A program made the position numbers and the translations under genes. Of a stretch of 64,000 nucleotides of DNA, positions 7,979 through 16,785 are shown one piece after another. How positions within the stretch are numbered: the stretch's first letter is position 1; every line of letters begins with the position of its first letter. The DNA lies in NCBI GenBank assembly GCA_014379625.1, contig JACMLJ010000080.1, positions 110,501-174,500 of the forward strand, written 5' to 3'. Source of the stretch: Ferruginibacter sp. (GTDB taxonomy: Bacteria > Bacteroidota > Bacteroidia > Chitinophagales > Chitinophagaceae). A model generated the notes under the pieces. It made no database searches and was not told the DNA's origin. It saw nothing but the letters and a program-made list of their open reading frames with translations.

Positions 7979-9847
7979 ATGCAATTTTTATTGAAAACAA
8001 TTACCGTCATCTTTTTTTTGAGCGCTTTCAGTAATGGTTATGCGCAACGGCAAATGGAATACCTGAACCGGGGGATATATGCAATGAATGAGGGCAATGG
8101 GAAAATTTTTGTAAGTTGGCGTTTATTGGGCGATGAACCGGATGATATCGCTTTTAACCTGTACAGGACAACCCAGGGAAAAACAGTAAAGCTCAACCAG
8201 CAGCCACTAATCAACGGAACAAATTTCAGCGACGAAACGGCCGATACCACAAAGGCCAACAGGTATAGTGTAAAAAAAATCATCAAAGGGAAAGAGCAAC
8301 ATAGCGACAAGGATTTTGAATGGCTCCCTGGTTCAATGCCTTATTTATCCATCCCGCTTAAAACACCTGCCGGCTATACACCCAATGACCTCTCTGTTGG
8401 TGATGTGGATGGGGATGGTGAATATGAAATTATTGTACACCAAACCGGCAGGGGAAGAGACAATGCGCAGGCCGGGCTAACAGACCCTGCCATCTTTCAA
8501 TGCTACAAAATGAACGGCAGTTTTTTATGGCAGATCAACCTGGGAAAAAATATCAGGGAAGGTGCCCATTACACCCAGTTTATGGTGTATGATCTTGACG
8601 GTGATGGTAAAGCAGAAATAGCTATGAAAACCGCGGATGGTACAATCGATGGAAAGGGAAAGGTGATTGGCGATAGTACAAAAGATTACCGCAATAAAGG
8701 TGACAGGCAGAAGGAAGGCAAAGTGCTGGATGGCCCGGAATACTTCACCATTTTTGATGGGTTGACCGGCGCTGAGTTGGCCACCACCAATTACCTCGCT
8801 CCAAGGGGTGATATAGGTACCTGGGGCGGAAGAGGGGGTAATGGCGGCAATGATAATTCGGGCAACCGGGTAGACAGGTTCCTGGCATGTGTTGCTTACT
8901 TAGACGGGGTGCATCCAAGTGTGATCATGTGCAGGGGTTATTATGGAAGAACTGTGCTGGCCGCCTGGGACTGGCGGAATAAAAAACTTTCGTCCCGCTG
9001 GGTATTTGATTCAAAGGATGCTGCCAATCCTTTTTCCGGAATGGGCAATCATAATTTATTTGTGACCGATGTGGATAATGATGGTAAGGATGAAATTGTA
9101 TATGGAAGTATGTGTGTGGATGATAATGGCAAAGGTTTATATACTACCGGTTTAAGGCATGGTGACGCTGTGCATGTTACAGATATGGATCCTTCCCATC
9201 ACGGCCTGGAAGTATTTGGCATACACGAAATTGAAGAAGGTACCAAGGGGCCCGGTACCGCTATGTATGATGCAGCTACCGGCAAAATTTTATGGAGTGG
9301 CGAACAGGATAAAGATGTGGGCCGCGGCATGAGTGCGGATATCGATCCCCGTTATCCCGGTTACGAAAGTTGGGGCGGCGGTGAAGGGTTGATGTCTGCC
9401 AAAGGCGAAAAGATCGGCGTTAGCCCGCGCAGTGTAAACTTCCGCATCTGGTGGGATGGAGACCTGTTAACCGAATTGCTTGATAAAACACGTATTGATA
9501 AATGGGATTATAAAAACGGGAAACTGGATAATATTTTTGATGCAGCTATCTATAATTGCTTATCCAATAACGGCACCAAGGCCACCCCGGCATTAAGCGC
9601 CGATCTTTTGGGCGACTGGAGGGAGGAAGTGATATTCAGAACGGCGGATAGTAAAGAATTAAGAATTTTCTCCACCATCATCTCCACCGATCATCGTTTT
9701 TATACATTGATGCACAATCCGCAATACCGGTTAAGTATTGCCTGGCAAAATGTGGGATATAATCAACCGCCCTACACCGATTATTTTTTAGGCGAAGGAA
9801 TGCAAAAGCCACCGAAACAAAATATTGTGATCTTAAAAAAGAAATAA
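7979..9847 (+). CDS. Rhamnogalacturonan lyase, family PL11 (second paralogue)
   Basis: Second PL11 lyase (622 aa) with a signal peptide ending NGYAQ, then RQMEYLNRG. The same calcium-loop motifs occur as in the 3593 gene: GDVDGDGEYEI, YDLDGDGKAEI and TDVDNDGKDEI. It differs by a Gly/Asn-rich insertion near residue 280 (WGGRGGNGGNDN) and by lacking the QERFADAGANF stretch of its paralogue. The two probably arose by duplication and may split work between endo and exo cleavage, as known for YesW and YesX of Bacillus; which is which cannot be told here. It starts 2 bp after the GH2 stop. A REP-like cluster follows. Confidence 0.93.
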   Translation: MQFLLKTITVIFFLSAFSNGYAQRQMEYLNRGIYAMNEGNGKIFVSWRLLGDEPDDIAFNLYRTTQGKTVKLNQQPLINGTNFSDETADTTKANRYSVKKIIKGKEQHSDKDFEWLPGSMPYLSIPLKTPAGYTPNDLSVGDVDGDGEYEIIVHQTGRGRDNAQAGLTDPAIFQCYKMNGSFLWQINLGKNIREGAHYTQFMVYDLDGDGKAEIAMKTADGTIDGKGKVIGDSTKDYRNKGDRQKEGKVLDGPEYFTIFDGLTGAELATTNYLAPRGDIGTWGGRGGNGGNDNSGNRVDRFLACVAYLDGVHPSVIMCRGYYGRTVLAAWDWRNKKLSSRWVFDSKDAANPFSGMGNHNLFVTDVDNDGKDEIVYGSMCVDDNGKGLYTTGLRHGDAVHVTDMDPSHHGLEVFGIHEIEEGTKGPGTAMYDAATGKILWSGEQDKDVGRGMSADIDPRYPGYESWGGGEGLMSAKGEKIGVSPRSVNFRIWWDGDLLTELLDKTRIDKWDYKNGKLDNIFDAAIYNCLSNNGTKATPALSADLLGDWREEVIFRTADSKELRIFSTIISTDHRFYTLMHNPQYRLSIAWQNVGYNQPPYTDYFLGEGMQKPPKQNIVILKKK

Positions 9848-9860
9848 AATTCCAAAGTCC

Positions 9861-10003
9861 AGCCCCGAACGGGCATAATACAATAGCGAATGGCGCAGCC
9901 TATCAATATTCAACAAGCCCCGAAGGGGCGCAATACAAAAGCGATGGGTGAAGCCCATCGAACCGAAAGGGCGTAATAACGCGGCCATGGGTAAAGCGCA
10001 TCG
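9861..10003. repeat. REP-like cluster, three units
   Basis: Three tandem, increasingly degenerate units of the two-hairpin repeat found at 3229 and 3451: 9861-9902, 9915-9960 and 9962-10003. The middle unit is the best preserved, with AGCCCCGAAGGGGC followed by GCGATGGGTGAAGCCCATCG. The cluster sits between PL11 and the CE12 gene. Confidence 0.8.
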
Positions 10004-10012
10004 AAATCAAAA

Positions 10013-10840
10013 ATGATATATCCACCACAACCCATCAATAATATTAATCCATCAATCATTTTAAAACACCCAATAATTGTGAAAATAATATTAAGCCTAT
10101 CAATCCTTTTTACCGCTCTTTTTCTTTTACAAAAAGATAAGCCAACCATTTATATCATCGGCGACTCCACCGTTCGCAATACCAACCGTCCCCAGTGTGG
10201 CTGGGGCGAAATGATTGGGGAATACTTTGATACTGAAAAAATAAGCATCAGTAATCAGGCGATGGCCGGTCGTAGTACCCGTACATTTATCAAAGAAGGA
10301 AGATGGGATAAAGTGATGGGCACCATAAAAAAAGGCGATTACCTTATCATGCAGTTTGGGCACAATGAAGGCAGCAAACCCGATACCAGCAGGGGTGGAA
10401 GAAGGGGTGTGCTAAAAGGAACCGGTGATGAAGCAGTAGAACTCACCTGGCCGGATGGCACGAAAGAAATAGTGAATACCTATGGATGGTATTTAAAAAA
10501 GTTTGTGAAGGAGGCAAAAGCGAAAGGAGCCATCCCCATCATCGTCTCAATGATACCAAGAAACGAATTTAAAGAGGGTAAAGTAAAACGTGCTGATAAT
10601 GATTTTGGTAAATGGGCAAAGGAAGTGGCAGAAAAAGAAGGGGCATTTTTTATTGACCTCAATGGGATCACTGCCAATAAGTATGATGCACTTGGCCCCG
10701 ATGAAGTAAAGAAATTTTTTCCCGGCGACCATACCCATACCAATGTTGACGGGGCAAGGGTAAACGCCGCGTCGGTCGCTGAAGGGATAAGGTTAATAAA
10801 AAATTTGGAGTTGAATAAATATTTAATTTCAAAAAAATAA
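10013..10840 (+). CDS. CE12 rhamnogalacturonan acetylesterase (SGNH hydrolase)
   Basis: SGNH-fold esterase removing acetyl groups from RG-I galacturonate so that lyases can act. Motifs: block I IYIIGDST with the nucleophile Ser52 (numbering from 10013), block III QFGHNEG, and the catalytic Asp/His in FPGDHTHTN near the C-terminus. The length of 275 aa is normal for CE12. The first 20-odd residues after the ATG at 10013 are polar. An in-frame GTG at 10079 would start directly at the hydrophobic segment (residues 23-40), so the true start is uncertain. That segment may be a signal anchor rather than a cleaved signal. Confidence 0.88.
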   Translation: MIYPPQPINNINPSIILKHPIIVKIILSLSILFTALFLLQKDKPTIYIIGDSTVRNTNRPQCGWGEMIGEYFDTEKISISNQAMAGRSTRTFIKEGRWDKVMGTIKKGDYLIMQFGHNEGSKPDTSRGGRRGVLKGTGDEAVELTWPDGTKEIVNTYGWYLKKFVKEAKAKGAIPIIVSMIPRNEFKEGKVKRADNDFGKWAKEVAEKEGAFFIDLNGITANKYDALGPDEVKKFFPGDHTHTNVDGARVNAASVAEGIRLIKNLELNKYLISKK

Positions 10841-10992
10841 ATTGACCCGCGCATCAACCAGCAGGTATAGGAATGTATTTATGATGGAACACTTTTAATC
10901 ATCATCCGGTATTCAAAAGAAACCAGGCATCAAAATCAGGCACCAGGTATTAAATCGAACTGATTTTATCCATCCTGAAAATATTGCACCGT

Positions 10993-11502
10993 TAATTAGT
11001 ATTTGCAAGAAAACTTTGAAACCCTTTCCAAATAATAAGTTTAGGAAATTTTGCCTGCTGAATGTTACTTATTTGAAATTAAAGATAGCTCTCAAATGCA
11101 ATATTACGGATCTGCATGATTACGAAATTTTAAATGTGACCGGTACTCGATTTTCTACACCAATAACCGGATAAGCCGCCTTTCGTTGGTTCGTCTTCCG
11201 CCGAAGGCGGAATTGAAAAAATGCGAAGCTTATTTTTTCAAAGAAGCAAAAACAGCGGCGTTTCGGTTACGCAGCCCCGCCGGCTGGGGAGGCGAAAGTA
11301 GCGAGTTGACAAAAGTTAACTTATTCAGAAAAGGAATACCGGCAATGAGCCGAACTATTTTATGATCGACAAATAATTGAAGGGGATAAAAATAAAAAAA
11401 TGATTTTAAATAGATGGTCGGTGAAGCAAAGATTCGCAATAGAAAATATTTTAAAACCTTTACCAGTTGTCAATCATAGAGTTTTCTTGCAGACACTAAT
11501 TA
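10993..11502. repeat. 510-bp segment bounded by a 23-bp inverted repeat
   Basis: The ends 10993-11015 and 11480-11502 are inverted copies matching at 21 of 23 bases (inner part AGTTTTCTTGCA). The right end lies 8 bp before the ATG of the next GH2 gene. Inside are a 7-bp hairpin TTCCGCC/GGCGGAA (11196-11212) and a 51-codon stretch open on + (11210-11365) without an ATG near its beginning. No recombinase gene and no flanking target duplication were seen. It could be a MITE-like element or an invertible segment controlling the GH2. The remainder of 10841-11509 shows no gene. Confidence 0.6.
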
Positions 11503-11509
11503 TTTACAG

Positions 11510-14413
11510 ATGAAAAAAGAAAATTTAAAGCTTAACATGATTGCCCTGCTGATGGTACTGGTAGGGAATTTTTATGGGGTACAGGCACAGCAGATTTCTC
11601 TGGCAGGTAGCTGGCGGTTTAAAACTGACCCCACCGATGCCGGGGTTAATGAAAGCTGGTTTAATAAAAAGCTGGAGGATCATATTCTTTTACCCGGGTC
11701 AATGCTTACCAATAATAAAGGCGATGGGGTAACGCTGCATACAAAATGGACGGGCAGTATTTATGACAGCAGTTGGTTTTTTATTCCGCGCTTTGCGAAG
11801 TACCGGCAACCCGGTAATATAAAATTTCCGTTCTGGCTTACCCCGGCAAAATATTATACAGGCGCCGCCTGGTACCAGAAAGAAGTCATCATCCCTGCAT
11901 CCTGGAAAGGAAAACATATCAGTTTATTTTTAGAAAGATGCCATACAGAGACTACTGTGTGGATTGATGGTAAGGCAATGGGTATGCAAAACAGTATGGT
12001 GACCCCTCATCAATATGATCTCGGTAATTACCTGTTTGCCGGAAAGCATATTATTACCATAAAAATTGATAACCGTATCAAAACAATCAATGTGGGAGAA
12101 GATTCTCACAGCCTCACCGACCATACACAGGGGAACTGGAACGGTATTATCGGGAGAATGGAACTGATTGCATCACCCCCGGTTTATATTGCGGATGTAC
12201 AGGTGTACACGGATATTAAAGCTAAATCTGTAAAAGTTATATTAAATATCGAAGGCAACCCATCCCTTGTAAAAACTATTGTTCTTTCGGCAAAAAGTAT
12301 AGGTGCCAAAACAGTCCATATTGTAAAAGGGGTAAAGATTTTGCCCGCTGCATTTCATGATAAAAAATCTGTTGAAGCAACCATACAAATGGGTGGGCAG
12401 ATGATGCTATGGGATGAATTCGACCCCAACCTGTACCAGCTTTCGGTGCAACTAAATACTGTTGCTGGAGGTTCAGATGAGAAAAGCATACAATTCGGCA
12501 TGAGAGATTTTAAAACCGCGGGCACCCATTTTATTATAAATGGCAATACCGTTTTTTTAAGGGGTACTGTCGACTGTTGTGTATTTCCGCTGACGGGTTA
12601 CCCGCCCACTGATGTAAACTCCTGGCTTAGTATTTTTAGGGTGGCTAAGGAACATGGGTTGAACCATATCCGTTTTCATAGCTGGTGTCCGCCGGAAGCC
12701 GCGTTTATTGCAGCGGATAAAACGGGTTTTTATTTGCAGGTAGAAGCACCCACCTGGCCCAATCATGGCGTTACGCTGGGAGATAATAAACCCATTGACC
12801 AGTTTATTTATGATGAAACCAACCGAATCGCAAAGGCTTATGGTAACTATGCGTCATTTTGTATGCTGGCTTCCGGTAATGAGCCCGGTGGCAAAAACCA
12901 GGCAAAATACCTTGCTGCATTTGTACAATACTGGAAGGCCAAAGATACAAGAAGAGTTTATACCGGGGCATCGGTGGGAATGAGCTGGCCGCTCGTACCG
13001 GAAAATGAGTATATGGTAAAATCGGGCCCACGCAATTTAAACTGGACGAATGCCATGCCCGAAAGCAAATCCGATTACCGCCTGGCTATCGAAAAATTTA
13101 TCCTGCCATACGTGACCCATGAAATGGGGCAGTGGTGCGTATTTCCGGATTTTACAGAGATAAAAAAATATACCGGCGCCTATCGCGCAAAAAATTTTGA
13201 ATTGTTTGAAGAAGACCTCCGGGATCAAGGGATGGGTGACCAGGCGGAAAAATTTCACCTGGCTTCCGGGAAGTTGCAGGTACTCTGTTATAAAAATGAA
13301 ATTGAAAAAACCCTTCGTACAAAAGGGCTGGCGGGTTTTCAGTTACTTGGCCTACAGGATTTTCCAGGCCAGGGAACAGCCCTGATAGGTACCATGAACC
13401 CGTTCTGGGAAAACAAACGATACATCACCACCAAACAATTCAGCAGCTTTTGCAATTCAACTGTTCCGTTGTTACGAACAGACAAATTTGTTTACACCAA
13501 CAATGAAACATTTAATGGGTCGGTTGAAATTTATCATTACGGCAAATCAAGTTTTAAACATGCCAGCGTTTACTGGCGGATAAAAGATGCACAGGGAAAA
13601 CTATTGCAGCAAACCCTGTTCGATACGGCTGACATAGCCAGTGGTAAAAATACCTGGGTCGGTGATATCAGTTATGGCCTGTCGTCATTTTTAAAGGCAA
13701 CGGCTTTAACTGTTGAAGTGGGCATACAAAACACCAACTTCCTCAACAGTTGGAATATCTGGGTGTATCCAAAAACGCTGCCCGTTACCGGCAATGAAAT
13801 TTATTATACAACCGTTTTAGACAAAAATGCGGAATATATACTGGAGAAAGGCGGAAAGGTATTGCTGAATATAGCTGGCAAACTGGTGAAAGGAAAGGAG
13901 GTGGTACAAACATTCCTGCCGGTATTCTGGAATACGTCCTGGTTTAAAATGCGGCCCCCACATACTTTGGGGATATTATTGGATGAACTTCACCCCGCTT
14001 TCAGGGAATTTCCAACCGGCTTTTACAGTGATTTGCAATGGTGGGAAATTGTAAACAAATCGCAGGTAATGCACCTGGAAGATTTTCCCAAAAACTTCCG
14101 CCCGCTGGTACAGCCAATTGATACCTGGTTCCTCAACCGGAGGCTGGCATTGGTTTTTGAAGCAAGGGTGGGCAATGGGAAAATCATCATAAGCAGCGCC
14201 AATTTTGCAGACACCAGCGGCCCCGCCGCCAAACAACTACTATTCAGCCTTAAAAAATATATGAATAGCGACCAATTCAATCCTCCCGATAAAATTGACA
14301 TTACCCTGGTAAAAGATCTTTTGCTAACACCTTCTAAATTTGTGTTTGACCCCTATACAAAAGGAAATCCGGATGAATTAAAACCCATGCCAGCCATTAT
14401 CAATCCTAAATAA
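11510..14413 (+). CDS. Large GH2-family glycosidase (967 aa)
   Basis: Secreted GH2-type enzyme with a signal peptide ending GVQAQQ. The N-terminal sugar-binding jelly roll (about 28-225) carries LAGSWRF at its start. An Ig-like domain (about 228-335) and a TIM barrel follow, with acid/base Glu458 in LASGNEPGG and nucleophile Glu538 in VTHEMGQW. The C-terminal ~300 residues form further beta-rich domains. The barrel has non-standard surroundings (RGTVDCCVFP, RFHSWCPPEAAF) seen in a divergent GH2 branch, so the sugar released may be glucuronate, galactose or another residue. The inverted-repeat segment at 10993-11502 ends 8 bp before its start codon. Confidence 0.85.
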   Translation: MKKENLKLNMIALLMVLVGNFYGVQAQQISLAGSWRFKTDPTDAGVNESWFNKKLEDHILLPGSMLTNNKGDGVTLHTKWTGSIYDSSWFFIPRFAKYRQPGNIKFPFWLTPAKYYTGAAWYQKEVIIPASWKGKHISLFLERCHTETTVWIDGKAMGMQNSMVTPHQYDLGNYLFAGKHIITIKIDNRIKTINVGEDSHSLTDHTQGNWNGIIGRMELIASPPVYIADVQVYTDIKAKSVKVILNIEGNPSLVKTIVLSAKSIGAKTVHIVKGVKILPAAFHDKKSVEATIQMGGQMMLWDEFDPNLYQLSVQLNTVAGGSDEKSIQFGMRDFKTAGTHFIINGNTVFLRGTVDCCVFPLTGYPPTDVNSWLSIFRVAKEHGLNHIRFHSWCPPEAAFIAADKTGFYLQVEAPTWPNHGVTLGDNKPIDQFIYDETNRIAKAYGNYASFCMLASGNEPGGKNQAKYLAAFVQYWKAKDTRRVYTGASVGMSWPLVPENEYMVKSGPRNLNWTNAMPESKSDYRLAIEKFILPYVTHEMGQWCVFPDFTEIKKYTGAYRAKNFELFEEDLRDQGMGDQAEKFHLASGKLQVLCYKNEIEKTLRTKGLAGFQLLGLQDFPGQGTALIGTMNPFWENKRYITTKQFSSFCNSTVPLLRTDKFVYTNNETFNGSVEIYHYGKSSFKHASVYWRIKDAQGKLLQQTLFDTADIASGKNTWVGDISYGLSSFLKATALTVEVGIQNTNFLNSWNIWVYPKTLPVTGNEIYYTTVLDKNAEYILEKGGKVLLNIAGKLVKGKEVVQTFLPVFWNTSWFKMRPPHTLGILLDELHPAFREFPTGFYSDLQWWEIVNKSQVMHLEDFPKNFRPLVQPIDTWFLNRRLALVFEARVGNGKIIISSANFADTSGPAAKQLLFSLKKYMNSDQFNPPDKIDITLVKDLLLTPSKFVFDPYTKGNPDELKPMPAIINPK

Positions 14414-14729
14414 AATGGCAACAATAATTTGTATTTGGAATAATATTAGTTCAGGCAGCTACTGTCAAAACCAGGCATCCGGTTATTTATCCCTCTTTTG
14501 TTTAAACTATCCGGTAGAACAGGGTCAATAAAAGTTGACAGGACAGTACGGGATGGATTGGAAAAATATAAATTTTACATTTAATTATCTTGCTAACCAA
14601 TACGATTGCTTAATGAAAGTTCTGTCTTCTTTCACACGAATATTCATATTAGATAACTCGAAACGGTAAGTTTATGCAGCTATTGATTGGCTGTATACTA
14701 ACAGTGGGTTACGGCTTATCCAAAAATCA

Positions 14730-14760
14730 TTGCATGTAGTCCGGGCTGCTTATATTTTTA
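14730..14760 (+). promoter_or_regulatory. Candidate Bacteroidota promoter for the sigma-factor gene
   Basis: TTG at 14730-14732, a 20-base spacer, then TATTTTTA at 14753-14760. This is close to the Bacteroidota -33/-7 pattern (TTTG, about 20 bp, TAnnTTTG) with the final G replaced by A. It would give a short leader before the ATG at 14783. Elsewhere 14414-14782 holds nothing recognisable. Confidence 0.35.
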
Positions 14761-14782
14761 AAGAATACTATTTATTATCATC

Positions 14783-15379
14783 ATGCTTGCTACCCCGCTT
14801 TTTAATGAAAAGGAATTACTCTTTCAAATAGGGGCAGGTGAAGAACCTGCATTTTGTGTATTGTATAAACATTATTATGGTTCTGTGTCCAAAATTGTTG
14901 TAGGATACGTAAAGTCGCCCGAGCTTGCGGAGGATATTTCGCAGGAAATTTTTTTAAAAATTTGGGAAAACCGCGGCAGGCTTCAGGAGATCCGGTCATT
15001 CAGGGATTACCTGTTTATTGTTACGTACAATTACACAATGAATGTGCTTAAAGCGGCCGCAAGGAAAGAGGCTGGACTGGCTGAAATTATCCGCCATTAC
15101 CAAGCCGGTAGAATTTGTGCAGAAGAAGAAATACTCCATCACGAATACCAGCGTTTTTTAGATAAAACACTCGCCAGTCTCCCTTCCCGGTCAAGGGAAG
15201 TATTCAATTTATGCCGTAAGCAGGCCAAAAGCTACAACGAAGTGGCTTTACAATTAGGCATCTCCCGCAATGCTGTAAAAAATCACATGGTACATTCCAT
15301 GAAAATGCTAAAGAGGTCTGTTGAAACCGAACTGGGCATTTCATTGGGTATGCTGCTTGGCTTCATCCTCCTTAATTAA
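14783..15379 (+). CDS. ECF sigma factor, FecI-like, of the PUL
   Basis: RNA polymerase sigma-70 family ECF factor (198 aa) that directs transcription of the adjacent SusC/SusD genes. Region 2 lies at about 28-95 (AEDISQEIFLKIWENR), and region 4 at about 130-185 (helix-turn-helix around YNEVALQLGISRNAVKNHM). It is followed 59 bp later by its FecR-type anti-sigma factor and then by an STN-bearing SusC. This is the standard order of a trans-envelope signalling cassette, so it is probably activated when SusC binds its ligand. Confidence 0.93.
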   Translation: MLATPLFNEKELLFQIGAGEEPAFCVLYKHYYGSVSKIVVGYVKSPELAEDISQEIFLKIWENRGRLQEIRSFRDYLFIVTYNYTMNVLKAAARKEAGLAEIIRHYQAGRICAEEEILHHEYQRFLDKTLASLPSRSREVFNLCRKQAKSYNEVALQLGISRNAVKNHMVHSMKMLKRSVETELGISLGMLLGFILLN

Positions 15380-15397
15380 TCAACCGAAATATTTTTT

Positions 15398-15422
15398 TAT
15401 CCCGGGATACCCCCGGGGATAA
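15398..15422 (+). other. GC-rich hairpin between sigma and anti-sigma genes
   Basis: Near-palindrome built from TATCCCGGG and CCCCGGGGATA with a one-base bulge and a short loop, followed by AATTTTATT. It may act as a weak attenuator that lowers anti-sigma expression relative to sigma, or as an RNA-stability element. The hairpin is seen; the role is inferred. Confidence 0.4.
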
Positions 15423-15438
15423 TTTTATTGTCTTTATT

Positions 15439-16632
15439 ATGGAAAAGCACGAAATGACAGAAAAAGAACTTCACCAAAAACTCGTAGAACGGTATTGCGA
15501 AAACAAAGCCTCGGATAAAGAGTTAGTGATTTTTTTTCAATTATTAAAAGAAGGGAAACTGGATGAAATGATGGTGGATTCGATGAAAGCAGGGGCAGGG
15601 GCGGAACATATAGGCGAAGAAAAAAAAATGGGGAATAAAAATTTAGTAACGCGAATCGGGTGGCGGAGGATAGCAGTGGCCGTTACCATTGTAATACTGT
15701 CTTTGGCGGGCATCAACTACCTGTTCAATAACAATCCGGGAAAAGGAAATGGGGTGGTTGCTTCCAAAGCCGTTATTAAAAAGAAGCTTACCAATGATGC
15801 GGCCCCGGGCAGTAATAAAGCAGTACTCACTTTAGCAAACGGAAATACAATTATACTGGACAGCGTCAATAACGGAACACTCGCACAGCAGGGTGCAGCT
15901 AAAATCGACAATAAAGATGGTCAACTGATTTATAACGATAAAATAAAGGAGAATGGCGGCGAGATTGTTTACAATAAAATGGAAACGCAGCGGGGCGGTC
16001 AGTATCAGCTGATACTGGCAGATGGCAGCAAGGTATGGCTGAATGCTTCATCGTCTATACGGTTTCCAACTGTTTTTTCGGGCATTGAGCGGGTAGTGGA
16101 AATAACAGGTGAAGTTTATTTTGAAGTAGCAAAAAATGCTGCCATGCCGTTTAGAGTAAAAATTAATACAGATTCAGGCAACAGGGGCGAAGTAGAAGTA
16201 TTGGGTACACATTTTAACATTAACGCATACAGTAATGAAGCGGCGGTTAAAAGTACTTTGCTGGAAGGCAGTATAAAACTGATCAATACTATTTCAGTAA
16301 ATGAGGGATCAAAACAGGTGATTTTAAAACCCGGCCAGCAGGCGAATTTAAATAAACAAGGCCTGGTAAAAATATGTGACAATACGGATCTGGAAGAAGT
16401 GGTTGCATGGAAAAATGGAATGTTCCAGTTTAACAAAGCAAGCATTGAAATAATTATGCGGCAGGTGGAAAGGTGGTATGATGTTGACGTTGTATATGTT
16501 GGGGCAAAGCCCGCAGGACATTACCGGGGTGAAATTTCCAGGAATGTTAATGCATCGGAAATGTTGAAAATATTGCAAACAAGCGGCATCCGGTTCAATA
16601 TAGACAATGGTAAAATTATGGTGATGCCCTGA
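15439..16632 (+). CDS. FecR-type anti-sigma factor
   Basis: Inner-membrane anti-sigma factor (397 aa). Residues 1-70 are cytoplasmic and would bind the sigma factor. One membrane helix lies at about 77-96 (VAVTIVILSLAGINYLF). The periplasmic FecR domain (about 170-285) contains LADGSKVWLNASS and ITGEVYFEVAKN, and a C-terminal DUF4974-type domain (about 325-396) contains FQFNKASIEIIMRQVERWYD. It is expected to hold the sigma factor until the STN domain of the SusC encoded next contacts it. Confidence 0.93.
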   Translation: MEKHEMTEKELHQKLVERYCENKASDKELVIFFQLLKEGKLDEMMVDSMKAGAGAEHIGEEKKMGNKNLVTRIGWRRIAVAVTIVILSLAGINYLFNNNPGKGNGVVASKAVIKKKLTNDAAPGSNKAVLTLANGNTIILDSVNNGTLAQQGAAKIDNKDGQLIYNDKIKENGGEIVYNKMETQRGGQYQLILADGSKVWLNASSSIRFPTVFSGIERVVEITGEVYFEVAKNAAMPFRVKINTDSGNRGEVEVLGTHFNINAYSNEAAVKSTLLEGSIKLINTISVNEGSKQVILKPGQQANLNKQGLVKICDNTDLEEVVAWKNGMFQFNKASIEIIMRQVERWYDVDVVYVGAKPAGHYRGEISRNVNASEMLKILQTSGIRFNIDNGKIMVMP

Positions 16633-16689
16633 AATTGAAAATCGCCCGCTGTTGAGACGGGTAAAAGATAAAGGTTAAGACGAAAAAAA

Positions 16690-16713
16690 CCGGAAGTGGT
16701 GGAACACTCCCGG
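16690..16713 (+). other. Hairpin upstream of susC
   Basis: Arms CCGGAAGTG (16690-16698) and CACTCCCGG (16705-16713) pair with one mismatch around a 6-base loop. It lies between the fecR stop and the SusC start and argues against the far-upstream GTG at 16696 being the start. It may be a processing or attenuation site. Confidence 0.45.
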
Positions 16714-16785
16714 CAAGTATTTGAGTTAACCTGTTTATATAATCTGGTCAGACTATTTATTGTTCACCCAAACAAATGCGAAGTT

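Noticed and set aside
11230..11439. Minus-strand 69-codon frame inside the inverted-repeat segment
   Set aside because: No recognisable family and no evidence of expression; kept only as part of the repeat description.
16690..16713. GTG at 16696 as start of SusC
   Set aside because: It falls inside a stem-loop and would add 30 non-signal residues; the ATG at 16786 gives a plausible N-terminus.
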